Shown here: positions 49,207-57,645 of the stretch, in pieces | Numbering within the stretch: position 1 is the stretch's first letter | Layout of the letters: every line of letters starts with the position of its first letter | Assembly: GCA_934456365.1 (NCBI GenBank) | Contig: CAKSHC010000005.1 | Coordinates: 62,001-126,000, forward strand | Direction of reading: 5' to 3' | From: an uncultured Eubacteriales bacterium | GTDB taxonomy: Bacteria; Bacillota; Clostridia; Oscillospirales; UMGS1783 | Length of the DNA: 64,000 nt | Made by a program: the position numbers and the translations under genes | The notes under the pieces: generated by a model | Seen by the model: only the letters and a program-made list of their open reading frames with translations | Told to the model about the DNA's origin: nothing | The model's database searches: none

Positions 49207-50577
49207 TTGAAGGTTTCCTCGCTTTTGGAAGTTGAGGATCGACTGATCGGAGAAGACGGAGAGGTTTTCTCGCTGACAACCGACCCGCACCGGGCGGGGC
49301 CGGGGGTGCTGACCGTTTGCTGCCGGGAAGACGCGGCACGCGCCCGCGAGCTCTGCGCGGCGGCGCGGGAGAAGGGAAGCGTGTGCGCCGGGGTGAAGGG
49401 CTCGGGCGCACAGGTGGAAACAAGCGATCCGCGGCGCCTGGCGGCCTTTGCCGCGGCGGCGCTTTCCGGGCATCCGGAGCGGCGGCTGCGGATCATCGGG
49501 GTGACCGGGACCAACGGAAAGACGACGGTTTCGAGTCTGGTGGCGCATATTCTGCGCGCGGCGGGCGAGCGCTGCGCGGCGTTGGGAACGGTCAACGGCG
49601 AGGGCTACACCACGCCGGTGCCGGAGCTTTTATTCCCGCGGCTGCGCTCTTTGGCGGCGAGCGGGGTGCAGGTTCTGGTGATGGAGGTTTCCTCCCATGC
49701 GCTGGCGCAGAAGCGGGTTTTGCCGATCGATTTTTACGGATCGATTTTCATCAATCTGTCGCGCGAGCATCTGGACTACCACAAAACGATGGAGGCCTAC
49801 GCCGCGGCCAAGGCGCAGCTTTTTGCGCAGAGCGGGTTCGGTGTGCTCAACGGCGACGACGCCTTTTCGCCGCGGATGGCGCAGGAGTGCCGGGAGGCCG
49901 TATTTTTCTCGGCGGCGCGGGAGGTGAGCCGGGGCGAGCAATCGCCGGACGGTGTGCGCTTTGATTTAGGAGGCCGGCGGTATTTCTTTCCGGTGCCGGG
50001 AGCTTTTTCGGTGGAAAACGCCCTGGCGGCGATCCGGTTCTGTCAGCGCTACGGGGTGGCGGACGAAACAATCCAAAAGGCGCTGGCGGATTTTCCGGGC
50101 GTTTGCGGCCGGATGGAAAAGGTCAAGACAAACGCGCCCTTTTATGTTATAATTGATTACGCCCATACCCCCGACGGGCTGGAGAAGGTGCTTTCCTCGC
50201 TCTGCGCGCTGAAAAAGGGGCGGCTGATCGTGGTGTTCGGCGCGGGCGGCGAGCGGGACCGGGGCAAGCGGCCTCTGATGGGGGCGGTTTGCTCGCGGTA
50301 TGCGGATTATATGGTTTTGACCTCTGACAATCCGCGGCGGGAAAATCCTTACCGGATCCTGCGGGAGATCCTCGGCGGCATGCAGGAGGGCGAAACGCCC
50401 TTTGCCGTGATCGAAGACCGGCGGGAGGCGACGCGGTTCGCCATGAGTCGGGCGGGGGTTGGTGATATTGTGTTGTTATGCGGCAAGGGGCACGAGCGCG
50501 TGCAGCTGATCGGCGGCGAGGCGATCCCTTACGACGAGCGGCTGGTTTGCCGGGAGATTTTACAGGAAGGAATTTGA
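49207..50577 (+). CDS. murE: UDP-MurNAc-L-Ala-D-Glu:meso-diaminopimelate ligase
   Basis: The 456-residue Mur ligase adds the third residue of the stem peptide. The ATP loop GVTGTNGKTT is at residues 98-107; Asp374-Asn-Pro-Arg377 (TSDNPRREN) is the signature that selects meso-DAP over lysine; YAHTPDGLEKVL and GAGGERDRGKRP are further family motifs. The start is probably TTG 49207 (M-KVSSLLEVEDRLI); no better ATG is available. The N-terminal domain is somewhat short compared with E. coli MurE (495). Confidence 0.95.
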   Translation: MKVSSLLEVEDRLIGEDGEVFSLTTDPHRAGPGVLTVCCREDAARARELCAAAREKGSVCAGVKGSGAQVETSDPRRLAAFAAAALSGHPERRLRIIGVTGTNGKTTVSSLVAHILRAAGERCAALGTVNGEGYTTPVPELLFPRLRSLAASGVQVLVMEVSSHALAQKRVLPIDFYGSIFINLSREHLDYHKTMEAYAAAKAQLFAQSGFGVLNGDDAFSPRMAQECREAVFFSAAREVSRGEQSPDGVRFDLGGRRYFFPVPGAFSVENALAAIRFCQRYGVADETIQKALADFPGVCGRMEKVKTNAPFYVIIDYAHTPDGLEKVLSSLCALKKGRLIVVFGAGGERDRGKRPLMGAVCSRYADYMVLTSDNPRRENPYRILREILGGMQEGETPFAVIEDRREATRFAMSRAGVGDIVLLCGKGHERVQLIGGEAIPYDERLVCREILQEGI

Positions 50578-50582
50578 CGGAT

Positions 50583-51956
50583 ATGATCCAAACGAGCGTG
50601 GAACAGCTGGCGGCCTGGTGCGGCGGAGAGCTTTTGTGCGGGGATCCGGCGGTTTTGGTGGATTCGGTTCAGATCGATTCGCGTCAATGCGTGGCGGGAT
50701 GTTTGTTTGTGGCGCTGCGCGGCGAGAAGAGCGACGGCGGCGACTACATCGAAGCGGCGGCTGCGGCGGGGGCTGTGTGCGTGATCACCGAGCGGGAGGC
50801 GCGGCTGGACGGGTGCTGCGTGATCCGGGTGGAGAACGCGCTGCGGGCTTTGCAGGACTGCGCGGCGGGGTATCGCCGGCAGTTTGTGTTTCAATGCGTG
50901 GCTGTGACGGGGAGCGTGGGCAAGACGACGACCAAGGAGATGATCGCAGCCGTTTTGTCGGCGCGCTACCGCACGCTCAAAACACAGGGAAATTTCAACA
51001 GCGAAACGGGAATGCCGCTCACGGCCTTCCGCCTTTCCAACGAATACGACGCGGCGGTTTTCGAGATGGGAATGAGCCGCAAGGGCGAGATCGCGGCGCT
51101 GACGCGCATCGGCAAGCCGGATCTGGCGGTGATCACAAATATCGGAGTTTCGCACATAGAATTCCTCGGAAGTAAGCATAATATTTTATATGCCAAGCTG
51201 GAGATCGAGCGGGGGCTTTCGCGGCGCGGGGTGATGATCCTCAACGGCGACGATCCGATGCTGCGTTCGGTGACGGGCAAGCTGCGCCACAAAACGGTGA
51301 CCTACGGGATCCGCAACCAGAACGCGCTTTACCGCGCCGAGGAGATCACCGAGCAAAACGGACACACCCGCTTCCTGCTGGTCACCCCGGCGGGCACGGC
51401 GCGGGCCGAGATCCCGCTTTTGGGCGAGCACAATGTGCTCAACGCGCTGGCGGGAGTCTGCGTGGGGCTCTACAGCGGGATTCCGCTGGCCGAGTGCGCG
51501 GCGGCTTTGAGCCGGTTTGAAAATACGGGGATGCGGCAGAACCTCTACGATTACCGCGGCCTGCATCTTTTGGAGGACTGCTACAACGCCAGCCCGGATT
51601 CGATGCGCGCCGCCTTTGCCACGCTGGCCAAGCAGCCGGGACGGCATGGGGCGGTGGTGGCCGATATGCTGGAGCTGGGCCGGTTTTCCGATGAGCTTCA
51701 CCGCGAGGTGGGCGGCTTTGCCGGCGGGTGCGATTATCTGATCGCCTACGGCGAGAAGGCCGCGCAGTACCGCGAAGGGGCGCTGGCGGCCGGGCTTCCG
51801 GAGGATCGGATCGTTTGCGCGCAAAACGCCGCCGGGGCGGCCGCCGCGCTGCTCGAGCGGGTTCGACCGGGCGATACCGTGCTCTTCAAAGGGAGCCGGG
51901 GGCTGCACACCGAGGATGTGATCAAAATCCTGAAAGAGGAGTGGACGGAAAAATGA
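50583..51956 (+). CDS. murF: UDP-MurNAc-tripeptide:D-Ala-D-Ala ligase
   Basis: The 457-residue ligase adds D-Ala-D-Ala to complete the pentapeptide. ATP loop AVTGSVGKTTTKEMI, KTQGNFNSETGMPLT, central VITNIGVSHIEFLGS and LLEDCYNASPDSMRAA are all typical. The start is ATG 50583 (AGGAAGG 12 bases upstream) or TTG 50574, which overlaps the murE stop. Its end overlaps the mraY start (ATGA). Confidence 0.95.
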   Translation: MIQTSVEQLAAWCGGELLCGDPAVLVDSVQIDSRQCVAGCLFVALRGEKSDGGDYIEAAAAAGAVCVITEREARLDGCCVIRVENALRALQDCAAGYRRQFVFQCVAVTGSVGKTTTKEMIAAVLSARYRTLKTQGNFNSETGMPLTAFRLSNEYDAAVFEMGMSRKGEIAALTRIGKPDLAVITNIGVSHIEFLGSKHNILYAKLEIERGLSRRGVMILNGDDPMLRSVTGKLRHKTVTYGIRNQNALYRAEEITEQNGHTRFLLVTPAGTARAEIPLLGEHNVLNALAGVCVGLYSGIPLAECAAALSRFENTGMRQNLYDYRGLHLLEDCYNASPDSMRAAFATLAKQPGRHGAVVADMLELGRFSDELHREVGGFAGGCDYLIAYGEKAAQYREGALAAGLPEDRIVCAQNAAGAAAALLERVRPGDTVLFKGSRGLHTEDVIKILKEEWTEK

Positions 51957-52939
51957 GCAACAACATGAGAGTGGTTCTTTCGGCGCTTTTGGCGCTTTGC
52001 GTGACGGGGGCATTGGGGCCTTTGGTGATCCCGGCATTGCGCAAGCTGAAATTCGGACAGAGCATTCTGGAAGAGGGCCCTTCCTGGCACAAATCCAAGC
52101 AGGGCACCCCGACGATGGGCGGTCTGCTCTTTTCGGCGGGGATCGTGGTGGCCTTCGGCGTCTGCGCCTTTTCCTTCTACACCGCAGGTTCGGTGAAGGC
52201 GGCTCTGGCTTTGGGGCTGGGGCTGGTTTTCGGGCTGATCGGCTTTTGCGACGATTTCATCAAGGTGGTGAAAAAGCGCAACCTGGGGCTGACGGCCTGG
52301 CAGAAGATCGTTCTGCAGTTTTTGGCCGGAGCGGGCTTTCTGATCCTTTTGGCGGCGCGGGGCGAATTTTCGACCGCCATTCCCATTCCCTTTACCGAAA
52401 CCTCTCTCGAGCTGGGCTTTTTTGCTTATATTTTAGCGCTTTTCCTGATCGTGGGCATGGTCAACGCCGCGAACCTGACCGACGGGATCGACGGGCTGGA
52501 CGCGTCGGTGACGGTGCCGGTGGCCGGGTTCTTTCTTTTGGCGGCCAGCCAGCGGGGAGCGGAGGATGTGCGCGTGCTGGCGGCGGCGCTGATCGGCGGC
52601 ATGATCGGCTTTCTGATTTTCAACTTCCATCCGGCCAAGGTTTTTATGGGCGACACGGGCTCGCTCTTCATCGGCGGGATCACGGTGGGGATGGCCTTTG
52701 TTCTGGATATGCCGTATCTGATTCTTTTGGCGGGGCTGGTGTATCTTTTGGAGGCTCTGTCGGTGATTCTGCAGGTGATCGTTTTCAAACTGACCCACAA
52801 GCGGATTTTCAAAATGTCTCCGATCCATCATCATTTTGAGATGTGCGGGTGGAGCGAAGTGAAGATCGTGTATGTGTTTACCACGGTTTCTCTGGTGGGG
52901 TGTGTGCTGGCGTATCTGCTTTCGTGCGGATTGCAGTAA
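51953..52939 (+). CDS. mraY: Phospho-MurNAc-pentapeptide transferase
   Basis: The 328-residue membrane enzyme transfers phospho-MurNAc-pentapeptide to undecaprenyl phosphate, forming lipid I. Ten or so helices; signature segments are HKSKQGTPTMGGLLF, GFCDDFIKVVKKRNLGLTAW (catalytic Asp pair), NLTDGIDGLDASV, VFMGDTGSLFIGG and SPIHHHFE. The ATG shares four bases with the murF stop. In many relatives murD follows; here ftsW does. Confidence 0.97.
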   Translation: MSNNMRVVLSALLALCVTGALGPLVIPALRKLKFGQSILEEGPSWHKSKQGTPTMGGLLFSAGIVVAFGVCAFSFYTAGSVKAALALGLGLVFGLIGFCDDFIKVVKKRNLGLTAWQKIVLQFLAGAGFLILLAARGEFSTAIPIPFTETSLELGFFAYILALFLIVGMVNAANLTDGIDGLDASVTVPVAGFFLLAASQRGAEDVRVLAAALIGGMIGFLIFNFHPAKVFMGDTGSLFIGGITVGMAFVLDMPYLILLAGLVYLLEALSVILQVIVFKLTHKRIFKMSPIHHHFEMCGWSEVKIVYVFTTVSLVGCVLAYLLSCGLQ

Positions 52940-52948
52940 GGAGGAAAG

Positions 52949-54109
52949 ATGGAAAAAACGACGACGGCTCTGCCGCGCAAAAGCAAACAGGCGGGCAATA
53001 TGCCGGCTTTGTTTGTGCGCGGGCAGGCGGATCCGGCCTTTTTGATCCTTGTGCTGGTGATTCTGGCGATCGGGCTGATCATGCTTTTTTCGGCAAGCTA
53101 CGCCAGCGCCTGGTACAGCGAAGGGGACAGCTTTTACTACATCAAGCGGCAGAGCGTTTTTGCGGTGATCGGGCTTTGCGGGATGTTTTTGCTTTCCCGG
53201 GTCAATTATAAATACTTCAAGGTGGCGACGCCGCTTCTTTACGGGCTTTCGATCGTTTTGCTGGTTCTGGTTTTGCTGATCGGCAAGGGCGACGGGGTGG
53301 AAAAGCGCTGGATCTATATGGGCTTTTTCAATCTGCAGCCCTCGGAGATCGCCAAGCTGGCTGTGATCCTGATGCTGGCTTTGTATTTTTCGGCAAACTA
53401 CGAGCGGCTCAAAACCTTTTCCCGCGGCATTCTGCTGCCCTGCTGCATTTTCGGGCTGGCGGGCGGCCTTGTGCTGATCGAGCCGCACCTTTCGGGCGCC
53501 GTTCTGATCTGCGGCGTGGGCTTTATGATGATGGTGGCGGCCGGCTGCCACCGGGGCTGGCTTGTGGTGATGGCGATCTGTGTGGCGGTCGGGCTGGTGG
53601 CCGTGGCGCTGACGGTGCCTTATATGCAGGCGCGCGTGGCGACCTGGCTGGACCCGAGCAGCGACCCGCAGAATAACGGCTATCAGCTTCTGCAATCGCT
53701 CTACGCCATCGGTTCGGGCGGCCTGACCGGCCAGGGAATCGGGCAGAGCCGGCAGAAGTATCTCTACGTTTCGATGCCGCAGAACGACTTCATCTTCTCG
53801 GTGGTGGCCGAGGAGCTGGGGTTTGTGGGCGTGGTGGTGATTTTAGGGCTGTTTGCCGCGCTGATCTACAAGGGCTTCCGGATCGCGCTGGATGCGCCGG
53901 ATAAATTCTCGTCGCTTCTGGTGTTCGGCATTATGAGCCGGCTGGCTTTGCAGGTGTTTCTGAACCTGGCGGTGGTGAGCAACCTGATCCCGGTCACGGG
54001 AATCGCGCTGCCCTTTTTCAGCTCGGGCGGCACGGCGATGGTGATGCAGCTGGTGGAGATGGGGCTGGTTCTATCCGTTTCCCGGCAATCGCGAATGCAA
54101 AAGGTTTGA
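52949..54109 (+). CDS. ftsW: FtsW/SpoVE-type SEDS glycosyltransferase
   Basis: A 386-residue SEDS protein that polymerises septal glycan from lipid II together with the class B penicillin-binding protein. Ten hydrophobic segments; family motifs GVEKRWIYMGFFNLQPSEIA, the region with GYQLLQSLYAIGSGGLTGQG, PQNDFIFSVVAEELGFVG and PVTGIALPFFSSGGTAMV are intact. The N-terminal cytoplasmic part is basic. In a cluster with a PASTA-containing penicillin-binding protein the gene could serve as ftsW or as spoVE; the location favours division. Confidence 0.95.
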   Translation: MEKTTTALPRKSKQAGNMPALFVRGQADPAFLILVLVILAIGLIMLFSASYASAWYSEGDSFYYIKRQSVFAVIGLCGMFLLSRVNYKYFKVATPLLYGLSIVLLVLVLLIGKGDGVEKRWIYMGFFNLQPSEIAKLAVILMLALYFSANYERLKTFSRGILLPCCIFGLAGGLVLIEPHLSGAVLICGVGFMMMVAAGCHRGWLVVMAICVAVGLVAVALTVPYMQARVATWLDPSSDPQNNGYQLLQSLYAIGSGGLTGQGIGQSRQKYLYVSMPQNDFIFSVVAEELGFVGVVVILGLFAALIYKGFRIALDAPDKFSSLLVFGIMSRLALQVFLNLAVVSNLIPVTGIALPFFSSGGTAMVMQLVEMGLVLSVSRQSRMQKV

Positions 54110-54118
54110 GGAGGGCTT

Positions 54119-55225
54119 ATGCGCTATTTACTGGCCTGCGGCGGCACGGGCGGGCACATCAACCCGGCCATTGCCATTGCCGATGAGCTGCAGAAAAAGG
54201 ATCCCGAGGCGCAGTTTCTTTTCGTGGGCAACGAAGACGGCATGGAGCAGAAGCTGGTGCCGCGCGCGGGATATCCCATCCGCTCCATCCGGGCGCACGG
54301 CTTTGCCCGGGGAGGCGGGGCAAAAAATCTTCTTCTGAATGTGAAATACGCCTGGCGGGCGATGCAGAGCGTGCGCCGCGCCCGGCGGATCCTCCGGGAA
54401 TTTCGCCCGGATCTCGCGATCGGAACGGGGGGCTATGTGAGCGGGCCGGTGATGCTGGCGGCGCGCGAGCTGCGCATTCCCTATGTGATCCACGAGCAAA
54501 ATGCTTACGCCGGAGTGGCCACGCGCGCCTGCGCCCGATCGGCGGCGCGGGTTTTCCTTTCCTTTGAGCACACCATCGGGGTGGAGCCGGGGGAGAACGT
54601 GCGGGTGGTCGGCAATCCGGTGCGCGGCGGCTTTCTGCCGCAGCCGGCGCCGGGCAGGGCCGAGGAAAAGCCGCTGGTGCTTTCCTGCGGCGGCTCTTTG
54701 GGTGCGCGGGCGATCAACGAGGCGATGTGCGGGCTTCTGGCTCTTTCCCATCGGGACGGGCGGCTGCGCCATCTGCATGCGGCCGGATCGTCCGGCTATG
54801 CGCCGATGATGAGCCGCTTAAAGGAGCTCGGGGTGCCGACCGACGGGACCGACGGGATCGAGGTTCGCGAATTTATCTACGACATGGCGGATCGGATGCG
54901 CGAGGCGGACGTGGTCATCGCCCGGGCGGGCGCGATCACGCTGGCCGAGATCGCGGCGATGGGGAAGCCTTCGATTCTGATTCCATCTCCCAATGTGGCG
55001 GAAAATCATCAATACCACAATGCCTGTGTGTTCCGCGACGCGGGCGCGGCTCTTTTGATCGAGGAAAAGGATCTGACGGGCGAGGGGCTTTATGCGGCGC
55101 TTTTGGAGGTGGCCTGTTCGAGCGACCGGCGCGCCGAGATGGCGCGCGCGGCGCGGCGGGTGGCCTATCCCCATGCGGCGCAGGACATTGCCGACGAGAT
55201 CCTGGCCCTGCTCAGGGGCGCTTAA
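54119..55225 (+). CDS. murG: Undecaprenyl-PP-MurNAc-pentapeptide GlcNAc transferase
   Basis: The 368-residue GT28 enzyme adds GlcNAc to lipid I to give lipid II. The N-terminal LLACGGTGGHINPAIAIADE is the MurG G-loop; IGTGGYVSGPVMLAA and PYVIHEQNAYAGVATRACAR follow; the UDP-GlcNAc part has RAGAITLAEIAAMGKPSILI and PSPNVAENHQYHNA. ATG 54119 follows GAGGAGGG. Complete length. Confidence 0.96.
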   Translation: MRYLLACGGTGGHINPAIAIADELQKKDPEAQFLFVGNEDGMEQKLVPRAGYPIRSIRAHGFARGGGAKNLLLNVKYAWRAMQSVRRARRILREFRPDLAIGTGGYVSGPVMLAARELRIPYVIHEQNAYAGVATRACARSAARVFLSFEHTIGVEPGENVRVVGNPVRGGFLPQPAPGRAEEKPLVLSCGGSLGARAINEAMCGLLALSHRDGRLRHLHAAGSSGYAPMMSRLKELGVPTDGTDGIEVREFIYDMADRMREADVVIARAGAITLAEIAAMGKPSILIPSPNVAENHQYHNACVFRDAGAALLIEEKDLTGEGLYAALLEVACSSDRRAEMARAARRVAYPHAAQDIADEILALLRGA

Positions 55226-55280
55226 CCAATCCTTCCGGGGCGGCATAGTATGAAGAGAAACCGAACCGGGAGGATGGAGC

Positions 55281-56540
55281 ATGAATCGATTTTTGGTAAC
55301 GGGCGGCGAACGCCTTGCCGGAGAAATACATATACAGGGATCGAAAAACAGTGTGCTGCCGATTCTGGCGGCCACGCTGACGGCCGATGAGGCCTGCCGG
55401 ATCGAGGGCTGCCCCGATCTTTCGGACACGCGGGTAGCCTGCGAGATTCTGGAACATTTAGGCTGCCGGGTGGCGCGGGAGGAGGGGGCGCTGACGGTGG
55501 AGCCGGGAGCGGGCGGCGTTTGCGACATTCCGGATTCACTGATGCGGCGGATGCGCTCTTCGGTGATGTTTTTAGGCGGGATTCTGGCCCGGGAAGGACG
55601 GGCTCGCATCAGCTTTCCGGGCGGATGCGAGCTGGGGCCGCGGCCGATCGATCTGCACCTTTCGGCGCTGCGGCGGCTGGGGGTGCGTTTTTCGGAGGAG
55701 GGCGGCTATCTGACGGCGCTTGCGCCCGACGGGCTGCACGGCGCCGAGCTGACGCTGGCGCTGCCCAGCGTGGGGGCGACGGAAAACGTGATGCTGGCGG
55801 CTGTGCGCGCCCGGGGGGAAACCCTCATCAACGGGGCGGCCTGCGAGCCGGAGATCGTGGATCTGCAGAATTTTCTCAATGCCTGCGGGGCGCGCATCCG
55901 CGGGGCGGGGACGAATGTGATCCGGGTGGAGGGCGTTTCCTCTCTGCACGGGGCGCGCCATCGGATCATTCCCGACCGGATCGTGGCGGCGACCTATCTT
56001 TTCGCCGTTTGCGCGGCGGGGGGCGAGGCCGAGCTTTGCGGAGTCTGCCCGGGGCACATGGGTGCCGTTTTATCCGTTTTGGAGGAGATGGGCGTGCGCC
56101 TGAGGGTTGACGGGGAGCGCATTGCGGTGTATGCTGAAAAGAGGCCCCGTGCGCCGCGCACGGTGCGCACGGCATACTACCCGGGCTTCCCGACCGACGA
56201 TCAGGCGCTTCTGATGGCGCTGGCGGCGGTGTCGGAGGGGTCGTCTTTGTTTATTGAAACGGTGTTTCAGGACCGCTATCATCATGTGGGCGAGCTGCGG
56301 CGCATGGGCGCGAGCATTCAGGTGGAGCAGAGGGTCGCCGTGGTCGAGGGCGTGGAGCGCCTGACCGGGGCGACGGTGGAGGCCACCGATCTGCGCGGCG
56401 GCGCGGCCCTTCTGATCGCGGCGCTGGCCGCCGAAGGAGAAACGGTCATCGAGCGGATCGAACATATCGACCGCGGCTACGAAGCCCCCGAGCGGGTGCT
56501 GCGCGCTTTGGGCGCGAAGATACAGAGGGAAGACGGATGA
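55281..56540 (+). CDS. murA: UDP-GlcNAc 1-carboxyvinyltransferase
   Basis: A 419-residue EPSP-synthase-fold enzyme that commits UDP-GlcNAc to peptidoglycan by adding enolpyruvate. The IQGSKNSVLPILAATLTADE start and the catalytic loop PGGCELGPRPIDLHLSALRR, with the fosfomycin-target Cys present, are clear; ATDLRGGAALLIAALAA is near the C-terminus. Bacillota often have two murA genes; this one sits between murG and divIB. GGGAGG precedes the ATG; its stop overlaps divIB (ATGA). Confidence 0.95.
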   Translation: MNRFLVTGGERLAGEIHIQGSKNSVLPILAATLTADEACRIEGCPDLSDTRVACEILEHLGCRVAREEGALTVEPGAGGVCDIPDSLMRRMRSSVMFLGGILAREGRARISFPGGCELGPRPIDLHLSALRRLGVRFSEEGGYLTALAPDGLHGAELTLALPSVGATENVMLAAVRARGETLINGAACEPEIVDLQNFLNACGARIRGAGTNVIRVEGVSSLHGARHRIIPDRIVAATYLFAVCAAGGEAELCGVCPGHMGAVLSVLEEMGVRLRVDGERIAVYAEKRPRAPRTVRTAYYPGFPTDDQALLMALAAVSEGSSLFIETVFQDRYHHVGELRRMGASIQVEQRVAVVEGVERLTGATVEATDLRGGAALLIAALAAEGETVIERIEHIDRGYEAPERVLRALGAKIQREDG

Positions 56541-57568
56541 AATTTTCCGAACGGACAACGAAACAGAAGGCGCGCTCGCAGGAGCAGCTGCAGCGGATCG
56601 TGGACGAATACCGCGGCGGGGGAAAACCGGCCGCGGCTTCGCCTGCGCCTGTCAAAAAGGCGGTGGGGCGGCCGGTGAAAAAGGCGCCTTCTCCCAAGGC
56701 CAAGGCTCCCGGCCGCATGGCGGGGGGCAAGGCAGCGCCGAAAAGCGCGGCCCGGATGGCGGGAAATGCGGCGCCTGCACCGGCGCGGCCGAGCCTGCGG
56801 GACACGATCAGCGATTACCGTTCGGTTCCGATGCCGAAGAAGAAGAGGCGGCGGCGCACGGCGCTTTTTTACGGGGCGCTGGGGTTTTTGGTGGCGGCGG
56901 TGTTTGTGGTGCTGTCTTTGACGGTGTTTTTCGGGATCCAGTCTGTGAGTGTGGAGGGCAATTCGCTCTACACCGAGGCGCAGGTTCTGGAAATTGCGGC
57001 GATCGAGCCGGGGAGCAATCTTTTTCGGCTGGACACGGCCGCGGTGGCTCTTCGCCTCGAGCGGGAGCTGCCCTACATCAAGGAAGCGAAGGTGACGCGC
57101 GTGCTGCCCGATCGGGTGCGCCTGGAGCTTGTGGAAACCCATGCGGTCTGCGCGGCGGAAGAAGGCGGGGCGTATGCGGTCCTCGATCCGGACGGAAAGG
57201 TTCTGAGCCGGGCGGCCGAAGTCCCGGCGGGGCTCTCTCTGCTGACGGGAAGCGCTCTTTTGGAGGCGCAGCTGGGCGAGGCGGCCTTGTTTGAGGAGGC
57301 CGAAACGGGCGCGCGGCTGCGTAGCGTGTGGGACGCGCTGAGCGCCGCGGGGCTGGAGGCGGATGTGACGGCGATTTCGGTGGAAAAGCGCTACGATCTG
57401 AGCTTCACCTACAGAGGGCGGATCCTCTGCCGGCTGGGGAGCGCGGACAAGCTGGACACCAAAATGCAGATGATCTGCGCCGTGATCGCGGACAATCCGG
57501 AGGACGTTGCGGCGACGATCGACGCGACCGACGCGCAGGCGGTGCATTACCGGCCGCAATTTGAATAA
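56537..57568 (+). CDS. divIB: Division protein DivIB/FtsQ
   Basis: A 343-residue bitopic protein. The first 107 residues are a cytoplasmic Lys/Ala/Pro-rich segment ending KKKRRRR; a membrane helix (about 108-132) leads to the POTRA domain (IQSVSVEGNSLYTEAQVLEI, then PYIKEAKVTRVLPDRVRLEL) and the beta domain. The POTRA-beta layout is that of FtsQ/DivIB, a scaffold of the divisome. The low-complexity Pro/Ala/Lys tail is longer than in E. coli but common in Gram-positives. Confidence 0.92.
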   Translation: MKFSERTTKQKARSQEQLQRIVDEYRGGGKPAAASPAPVKKAVGRPVKKAPSPKAKAPGRMAGGKAAPKSAARMAGNAAPAPARPSLRDTISDYRSVPMPKKKRRRRTALFYGALGFLVAAVFVVLSLTVFFGIQSVSVEGNSLYTEAQVLEIAAIEPGSNLFRLDTAAVALRLERELPYIKEAKVTRVLPDRVRLELVETHAVCAAEEGGAYAVLDPDGKVLSRAAEVPAGLSLLTGSALLEAQLGEAALFEEAETGARLRSVWDALSAAGLEADVTAISVEKRYDLSFTYRGRILCRLGSADKLDTKMQMICAVIADNPEDVAATIDATDAQAVHYRPQFE

Positions 57569-57586
57569 GTTTTTTTACTTTCCTAC

Positions 57587-57615
57587 TTGAAAAGCAGACG
57601 GAAAAATTATAAAAT
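57587..57615 (+). promoter_or_regulatory. Promoter before ftsZ
   Basis: TTGAAA (57587-57592), 17-bp spacer, TAAAAT (57610-57615); AAAAGGAGAATGAG then precedes ATG 57646. It would allow extra ftsZ transcription within the cluster. Confidence 0.65.
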
Positions 57616-57645
57616 AGGATAAGAAATGCAAAAGGAGAATGAGAT

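Noticed and set aside
46975..49548. An 857-codon open frame on the minus strand across the penicillin-binding protein and murE start
   Set aside because: It is the antisense of two clear genes, has no ribosome site, and its product is a low-complexity Arg/His/Gly-rich chain of the kind GC-rich antisense frames give.
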